Source of the DNA: Astropecten irregularis
Taxonomy: Eukaryota > Echinodermata > Asteroidea > Paxillosida > Astropectinidae
DNA length: 64,000 nt
Assembly: GCA_963971285.1 (NCBI GenBank)
Contig: OZ020244.1
Span: 29,946,001 to 30,010,000 of the forward strand
Reading direction: 5' to 3'
Shown here piece after piece: positions 30,622-64,000 of this stretch (positions within the stretch are counted from its first letter, which is position 1; every line of letters starts with the position of its first letter). The position numbers and the translations under genes are program-made. The notes under the pieces were generated by a model. The model was not told the origin of the DNA. It ran no database searches and worked only from the letters and a program-made list of their open reading frames with translations.

Positions 30622-33289
30622 TCAATGGCATAAAAGTGAATTGAAAAAAGAGGAAATCAGCTGATTTGAGGAAAAGTTGCATGCCTGATCATTAAAGTCC
30701 AAATCCATTGCGTAGCAATTTTCCATTTTAGCAATGAATTTGAGCTTTGGCGATGATCGCAGAGTGTTAGTGAAATCGTCCTCATGACTGAGGTTTGCAT
30801 CAAAACCAGAGGAAGTCTTTTTGTCCTTTCCGGCTAAAGAAATGGAGTCCCTATCAACATCAGAATTTCTCTGTGGAATGAAACTCGTATGTGTTAAATA
30901 TAAACTGTGTTTGCGCATGTGTAATGTTTAGTCCATATCATCTTCCAGAGGGCGGTATGTAAAAAATGAGTCAAGTTCACTATGGGCCTTTTCGAAACTT
31001 AGACTATGAGCGTTTACGAAACGGAGGCTTAGGCTCGGGCTCAGGCTCCAGCTCTGACATCCATGTACTGAAAATATAGGTTGTGGTTTTTCATTGAAGC
31101 TGAAGCTCTGTTTTCCTTATCAAACCAGAGAATATACTTCAGAACCGCAGCCAAAAGCCTCTATTTTGATACCAGTTATTTCAGAATGGATTCATGAAAT
31201 GGAACCGGAGACGGAGCCTGAGCCTCTGTTTTGTAAACACCCTCAGCCTCAATTTCGTAAATCCATTCTAAAATAACAGGTATCAAAATAGAGACTTTTG
31301 GCTGTGGTTCAGAAGTAGATTCTCTGGTTTTGAAAATGAAAACAGAGTTTCAGCTTCAATGAAAAACCACAACCTCTATTTTCAGCATTTGAATGATGGA
31401 ATTGGATTCTGAACCTGAGTTTCTGTTTTGAAAAGGCCCAAACAATCACTTGAGCTACATAGTGGATCTCTACAATGAAAAAAATCAATACGTAATTCAA
31501 TACAATACATTGAAATTATTTCCACTTGTATTATTCTTTCAACCATGATTTTTATATACTGTGTAGGGATGGCGCTAACAAAATGCCAATATTTTATATT
31601 AACTGAATAACCAAGAAGAATACATCTCTTAATTTGAAAATCGGTATGAATTATGCCATTAATAATTGAACTGAATCTTTGGCTGAATATGTACATATTG
31701 TAGTATATGAAATATACAAATATAATAAATATGATGGACTGTTGCTAATATACATTCATAAAAAAAAATTAATAAGAACAAAGAAATGTTTGGTTTGGCA
31801 TCACTCAACCTGAATAAAAACTGGATGAGCAGAGTTGTCACAGCTGGGACTATTAAAAATATATCACAGGGCTCGTATTCCGTTAATTTAAAACAAAGAT
31901 GGAATACAAAAGGTTAAACTTAACATACTGCATAATACTCGGTAAAAATTACCTATTTGAATCTTTACTTGAGTCTTTTATGAACAGTCAGATTGAAACA
32001 AAATCAGCTTTCTGATAATTGCACCCTTGAAATGCAGTGTGAATTTTGAAGATTTTGCGATAGGACGGACCGTACAACTTCATTACACACTGGTCACACA
32101 CGCCAACAATTTAAAGATATTACTTCTTGTAAAATGATTGCATACCATAGTAATTTAGCAATCCCTCTTGCTGGTTTCTAGAAAGACTGCAGTATTCTGC
32201 CATACACTGCACATATAAACCTGAATTATTGGTTTGCAGTACAAATAAGTTTTGAGGCTTTGCAAACACCATGTAAGAATCGTTTGTAATTCGCACTTCC
32301 TCATAAGGTCTAACCTTACGAAAAAAGCGAATGAAATAGAAGTGCGAAAGTACGAACGATTTTATCTTACATGGTGTTTCCATACAAATAAGTTATCAAA
32401 TATTACAACAAATACATGTATAAACCTACCAATGAAATGAAAATAAAAATTTATAAAATTAAATGAATCTGAGGCCAAAAAAGATTGCACATTTTGTGGG
32501 CGAATGCTTCTTGTGAAGCTCCTGGTTGACAATATATGCACAACTTTCAAAGAAGCCTGCTGAATAATTATACAAATGTGTCACAAGCGCAAAACTTTTT
32601 CTATTTCATCAAGCCAGTATTTAACAACCAGATATTCACAAGATGTTCACTGCTTTTGACGTGTGTTTTTTTTCATTGTTTGTTGAGAATGATAGCGTGG
32701 CTTTGCTGGCTGATTCTTTTTTAGTTTCTCATTTGGCAAAAATATTGGCAAAAGAGGCCTAATTAGTACTAGCTGTTATAAACAGCAAGTATTAAAGTAA
32801 CTATCATACTTTGATAAAGTTGATAGAACAGCTGCGGTCTACTCATAATTTGATTTGGCATGGAAATAAAAACAAACCTGTGAAATTTTAAGCTCAATTG
32901 ATCATTGGAAACAGATGCAAAAAAACTGTTGCAATTGTTACTTGGAAATTATGAGGTAATAGAAATAGTGAGTTTTTGATCACAGAGATCAAAACTGTTT
33001 TTCTGGAAAAATACAGCATTTCAGGCGGAAAAATCTTAACAGTATATTTGTATGCCAGGTCCACCTCTATACCCTGTAAGTTACTGGTATACGTAAATCT
33101 GTGAAAATATTTGTTTTGGTCTCCTACAAAAGTACAACAGTACCTGTGAAAATGGTGTGAGAATTTTATACATGGCATTCATATCAAGATTTTGTTCACA
33201 TTGATTGCTGAGGCAGTTCAGTGCTTTCTCGACCCATGCATCTGTCACGTTAGCAGTTTTGGAATCGGCCAACAAACTTGACAAAATAC
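30622..33289 (-). CDS. Possible 3' end of an unrecognised gene (two exons)
   Basis: The exon at about 33289-33145 encodes ADSKTANVTDAWVEKALNCL and onward to a donor CACAG|GTACTG. The exon 30874-30622 has acceptor CATTCCACAG and encodes RNSDVDRDSISLAGKDKKTS and onward to a stop. The phases match (0/0) and the codon use looks protein-like. I do not recognise the product, and no upstream exon was found. The left edge of the first exon is not fixed. Confidence 0.35.
30985..31440. mobile_element. ~455-bp MITE with TIR GGGCCTTTTCRAAAC, internally duplicated
   Basis: Ends GGGCCTTTTCGAAAC and TTTTGAAAAGGCCC. The interior carries two inverted halves sharing AAAACAGAG, AGCTTCAATGAA and AACCACAACC words. 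A related piece lies at 57396-57622. Confidence 0.75.
31441..32263. other. AT-rich intergenic stretch, nothing recognised
   Basis: Several short open frames but none with protein-like features. Confidence 0.5.
32264..32384. mobile_element. Short MITE, family 4 (AAACACCATGTAAGAATCG...)
   Basis: Left end AAACACCATGTAAGAATCGT and right end ACGATTTTATCTTACATGGTGTTT are inverses over about 24 bases. Related copies are at 54948-55185 and 58690-58872. Confidence 0.8.
32785..33148 (-). mobile_element. MITE family 1b copy, diverged
   Basis: It begins AAGTAACTATCATACTTTG. It also has CTGGAAAAATACAGCATTTC, ACCCTGTAAGTTACTGG and an end AAAGTACAACAGTACCTG. Its right end overlaps the donor side of the possible exon at 33145. 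Confidence 0.65.
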
Positions 33290-33674
33290 AAGAATGAAAG
33301 TCAACATAAATATAAACTCCCATTTTGTTTTGTTCTGGAAAGACAACACGTAGTATTTACATGAGATAAAAACTAATAAAACATATCCCCGCATACAAAA
33401 TACGAAATACAATGTACACTCATACAAAAATACAATCTATGTGTCATTTTCTTAAAAACATCCAAAATTTACAAAATACATTCTTGCATGATCAAATACA
33501 ATGGAAAAAAGGCTTAAAAAACCAATCGAATATACTACAGTTGTGCATAGATTTTTTCTTCTGAATACAAAATTACTTTTAGTTTAAATTTACAAGCATT
33601 TGCTAGGAATACAATTGGTAATGGGTCGGCTGATTTCAGCTTTGATGATCGATGATCCACATCATATATAGACC

Positions 33675-33829
33675 TTATATTCACGGTGCATCCATCCTAC
33701 ATTCGAAGCAGTGCAATCAAACCGAGGCTTGAATTCAAAATAGTCGGGACCCATTTTCTTTTTAGAATTAGTGTTATTTTTTCCAACGGGTATACAAGGA
33801 AGGTGACAAGATGGATGCGCCGTGAATAA
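33675..33829. mobile_element. ~155-bp MITE with TIR TATTCACGGYGCATCCATC
   Basis: Left arm at 33678 and right arm ending about 33827 are inverse with one difference. Confidence 0.72.
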
Positions 33830-34640
33830 CACAGACATATGAGAAAACTAGATAACGCATGGTCTCGTGTATTAACCAATGGGGGGTACATGCATCTTGA
33901 CGGCAGCCATGTTATACCGCAGTGCTCATGCGCTTATAAGGATCGCGCAAGCCGTGCCGGCGCGGTACGCAGTGCGCGCAGAAACATGATGGGACGCCGT
34001 AGCTATCTTCGATGGCTTAGATAACAATCGGTAATTTCATTTTTCAATTCGCCAATTTCATCATTGAATTTGTAATTTTGTCATTCCGTTCACCAATTCC
34101 ATCATTTAATTTGGCAATTTGAATGATGGAATTACCAAAGCATACAATCTAAAGAAGATAGCTTCAGCATTCAATAAAAACGGAATTGTGACTAAAAGGC
34201 GTTTAAAAATGGTGCCGCGAATGACGCATCCATGAACAGCCAATGCGTCATCTATTTTTCTCATATATCTACAGTAAATATTATGGCATAAAGATGGCCA
34301 GTGGCCTAATAATACAGATTGAATGATTTAATACCACAGTTATATATCCAGAGATATAAATCATGATTTCAGTGACGCTGGACCAAGCTGCTCAACCTCC
34401 TATGACCTCCTTGGGAGCTGGAAGGTCTGCAAAACCAAAAAAGAGACAAATAAATTGACAACAAATCCTATTGTGGGGGTTTTTCTAAATTTATTTTCTG
34501 AAACAATGGCCCTTTTGACCAAATTAGTGGCCACTGTTCTACTACAACTTATAATGACCATTTACAAAGTGCTACGTCTATTCTGTCTTTTCTGAGATGC
34601 TGAGGGTATGCGAAGAAAGCACACAACCTAGGGTGAGAGA
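33830..34640. other. Intergenic stretch, no gene supported
   Basis: At 34430 the minus strand has an acceptor-like TTTTTTGGTTTTGCAG followed by about a dozen open codons. Without an upstream exon in phase I leave it uncalled. Runs of CAATTTNATCATT words occur at 34040-34130. Confidence 0.4.
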
Positions 34641-34743
34641 GATCGCAATATTAAGTCAAGATCATTGATGTAGGGCAAAAGTTGACCAGGATATTGGTGA
34701 TATTTGTCAAAACAAAACAAATGGCACTCAAAAGTTCAGTAAA

Positions 34744-35730
34744 CAGGGATGCCAGTGGGTTATCAGTCCAGGGCCGGAATTTTGGGGGGAATGGATAAAG
34801 TAGGCGAATATATGCACGCACGCACGTACGCGCGCGCACCGGACGTAAAAAAGCACGTAAACACATAATGAACATTGATACATGTCATGCTAAAAACACT
34901 CACCTAATGTATCTTGCAAGGCTGAGTCATCTCGGGATTTTTTTGTTCCGGAACCCGACCGATTTTTTTCGGTCGGGAATCCAATAAATTAATTCACGAA
35001 AAAATACGTACTTTGGTGACCCCCAAAATAAAGAAAAACATAAAGAATTCCGACATCGAACACGTGCAAAAAACACGGCTGGAGTATCGATCGAGTGTTA
35101 CGCCGATGTACACTTGTAATTTAGTTGCGAGATCCCTGTAAACTATTCCTTCCGGAATTCCGAAGTATCACAAATCGCGTTTTCCTGAGCAGCTAAATCT
35201 TACTTGAATTACAATCAGTCATTTTTGTCCTATTGGCTAAGTAGAAACATTGTGAAATCCCTCCGAAATCAACGGTCGCACTGTGACAAGCGTGAGAATT
35301 TCTTCCCCCATGGTAAGAAGTAAACAATCATCGCGCACGCCATGTCATTGAATTTCCTATGCATGATACTGGTACTCCGCGCAAAGTGCACCAGCGCAGC
35401 GAAAGTCTCAACCACGTGCGTCGGTAGGAAGCTTTCCGTACATGTACACATCATGTACATCAACATGTATACAGTACATAACGTGCGTACGATGTATGTA
35501 CATACATGTGGGATAATGTGGCATGCACGGTAAAGTAGCACTCGGACGGACCGTGGACTACATCTGTATTGCGCGGCAGGCATGTAGGAAAGCGCTGTGT
35601 GAATGGTAGTTTCGGTAATTTCGCAAGTGTTTATTGTCGCTCCGAACCACAAATGCCGACGGCCGGAGGCTTTTTCTAAAAATATGAAAAAGCCGGAATT
35701 CCGGCAATTGCCGGAAGTCTGGCATCCCTG
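34744..35730. mobile_element. 987-bp hAT-like non-autonomous element (CAGGGATGCCAG...CTGGCATCCCTG)
   Basis: The outer 12 bases are perfect inverses and both ends carry GCCGGAATT words. AGTAAA is duplicated on both sides (34738-34743 and 35731-35736). It interrupts an older repeat whose uninterrupted relative lies around 26652-26730 (CAAAAGTTCAGTAAAGCAT). No transposase remains. Confidence 0.85.
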
Positions 35731-35875
35731 AGTAAAGCATGTCTATTTCATTAAAGGTACTTGAAATCATTTTGCAAGCTGTCCATGAATGTTAATGCTT
35801 GACTGAACTGAAACATCTGAGTAAGTAGCAAAGGGTACTTAAGATTACTTTGCAGTTATTTTGTCAAGTATTCCA

Positions 35876-36033
35876 ATTTTTGGGATATTACACAAAAGTG
35901 CTACCACAATTTGAGGCCACATAGTACCTATAAATGTTCCCTGAGGTCTGTTCCATCAATTTCTTAAGTCAGACCTTAGATGTAGTCGGGGTTGAGAACT
36001 CTAATTTGTTCATGGTCCATGCTCCTTGTCTAT
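35876..36033 (+). repeat. Repeat shared in inverted orientation with 46846-47010
   Basis: ATTACACAAAAGTGCTACCA, AAATTGATGGAACAGACC (inverse) and ATGGTCCATGCTCCTTGTCTAT are common to both. Its right edge (36033) touches the stop codon of the mosaic protease gene, so the gene's 3' flank is repeat-derived. Confidence 0.8.
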
Positions 36034-63130
<27,097 letters not shown>

Positions 63131-63180
63131 CTATGGATGACAAGAAAAGAAATTGATCATTGGTTATTAGCAATATCCTT

Positions 63181-63558
63181 TAAAGGTAGTATCATACTTT
63201 GGTTTTTATCAAAGAAATACAGATTCATGGGCAAAAAAATCAAGGAAGATACAATAATAGTCATCTGTATAACAGTCATCTGTGAAAATTTCAGCCCCAT
63301 ACAGTGCCCACTTTTTGAGAAAACAGTGAAAAACAGCCACAGTATTACTTACGTCTTTTCTCTTTTATTTTTGATCTTTTAAAAGATCAAAAAGATTTTC
63401 GGTCATTGTTTTACTAATTTCTGGATAAATACACCATTTCAGGTGGAAAAATCTTAATGGTAGGTTTCTACCAGCGCCATCTTCATATCCCTGGAAGTTA
63501 TACATAAATCTGTGAACATTTCTGTTTTGGTGTCTTACCAAAGTATGATACTACCTTT
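63181..63558 (-). mobile_element. MITE family 1 copy
   Basis: Begins AAAGGTAGTATCATACTTTG and keeps GATCTTTTAAAAGATC. It carries a small internal duplication of ACAGTCATCTGT and adjoins the next element head to tail. Confidence 0.92.
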
Positions 63559-63925
63559 AATGGTATAATGCATGATTGGTAAAGGTGACAGAACAGCACT
63601 CACACTTTGCCTGATCAAACATGTACATGAAATAATAAACCTGTGAAAATTTGCGCTCAATCAGACATCTGAGTCAAGAGAAAATAGCGAAAACCCGACT
63701 CAAATTTTCTTAAGAAACATAAAGAATGGTTTTGATCTCCCTGAGATGAAAACTGCTTTCGGTCTTCGTCAGTTTGTTTGACTAATTTCTGGATAAATAC
63801 AGCATTTCAGGTGGAAATATTCGGCTGTTATGTTTCTACCAGCACCATCTTCATACCTTGAAAGTTAAACATAAATCTGTGAACATTTCTGTTTGGTAAT
63901 GATACCAATCCTGTACTGACCTTTA
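63559..63925 (-). mobile_element. MITE family 1b copy
   Basis: TGGTATAATGCATGATTGGT at the left and CCTGTACTGACCTTTA at the right. It contains TGAGTCAAGAGAAAATAGCG and the family-1-like CATTTCTGTTTGGTAATGAT end. Uninterrupted reference for this subfamily in the window. Confidence 0.85.
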
Positions 63926-64000
63926 AGCCCCAATTCTACAATGATAGCATTAGCAGCTAACCAATTTGTTATCAGGCCTTCTAGGGGATATCCAGTAAAA

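Noticed and set aside
34388-34430. Possible minus-strand terminal exon after TTTTTTGGTTTTGCAG
   Set aside because: The signal is good but only about a dozen codons are open and no upstream exon in phase was found.

Overview
The window looks like animal nuclear DNA from a marine invertebrate deuterostome. Three things suggest this: small phase-1 exons encoding SEA, CUB, LDLa, frizzled and trypsin modules; large introns; and very many short inverted-repeat elements and tRNA-derived SINEs. An echinoderm, perhaps a sea star, is my best guess, but that rests on the general style of the repeats and is weak. I saw no bacterial-type genes, no rRNA, no free tRNA gene and no CRISPR array.

Region 1-9189 (minus strand) is one uninterrupted reading frame of at least 3,063 codons that runs off the left edge. 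It is the protein of a Helentron-type (Helitron2-like) rolling-circle transposon. The order is: basic N-terminus, a 20-residue tandem repeat array, PHD finger, a herpesvirus-tegument-like cysteine protease module, an OTU cysteine protease, Lys/Tyr-rich repeats, a Cys/His region of the kind common in Helitrons, HUH/Tyr replication initiator, PIF1-like helicase, and the start of an endonuclease (EEP) domain. Having two separate deubiquitinase-like folds plus a PHD finger in front of Rep-Hel-EN is the most striking feature of the window.

Region 9190-22000 is non-coding and repeat-rich. It holds MITEs of several families, a CRE-palindrome tandem duplication and a poly-G-bearing hAT-type MITE family.

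Region 22477-28780 (plus strand) is a five-exon gene of about 299 codons. Its product has hydrophobic segments followed by a CxxC...DHQPP...CxxC module that resembles a treble-clef (HNH/EndoVII-like) zinc fold. Region 29000-36000 is mostly repeats, with a possible two-exon gene end on the minus strand (33289-30622).

Region 63130-36034 (minus strand) is the 3' part of a large mosaic gene. I assign 25 exons whose lengths sum to 5,418 bases, exactly 1,806 codons including the stop, with every splice phase agreeing. The product reads SEA (part) - Thr-rich minisatellite stalk - trypsin-like domain lacking the catalytic His - frizzled - CUB - LDLa - CUB - LDLa - SEA - LDLa - CUB - LDLa - CUB - LDLa - frizzled - complete trypsin domain. 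This is the parts list of corin/enteropeptidase-like membrane-anchored proteases, but with two protease domains, the first a probable pseudoprotease. The introns are full of MITEs and SINEs, several of them nested.
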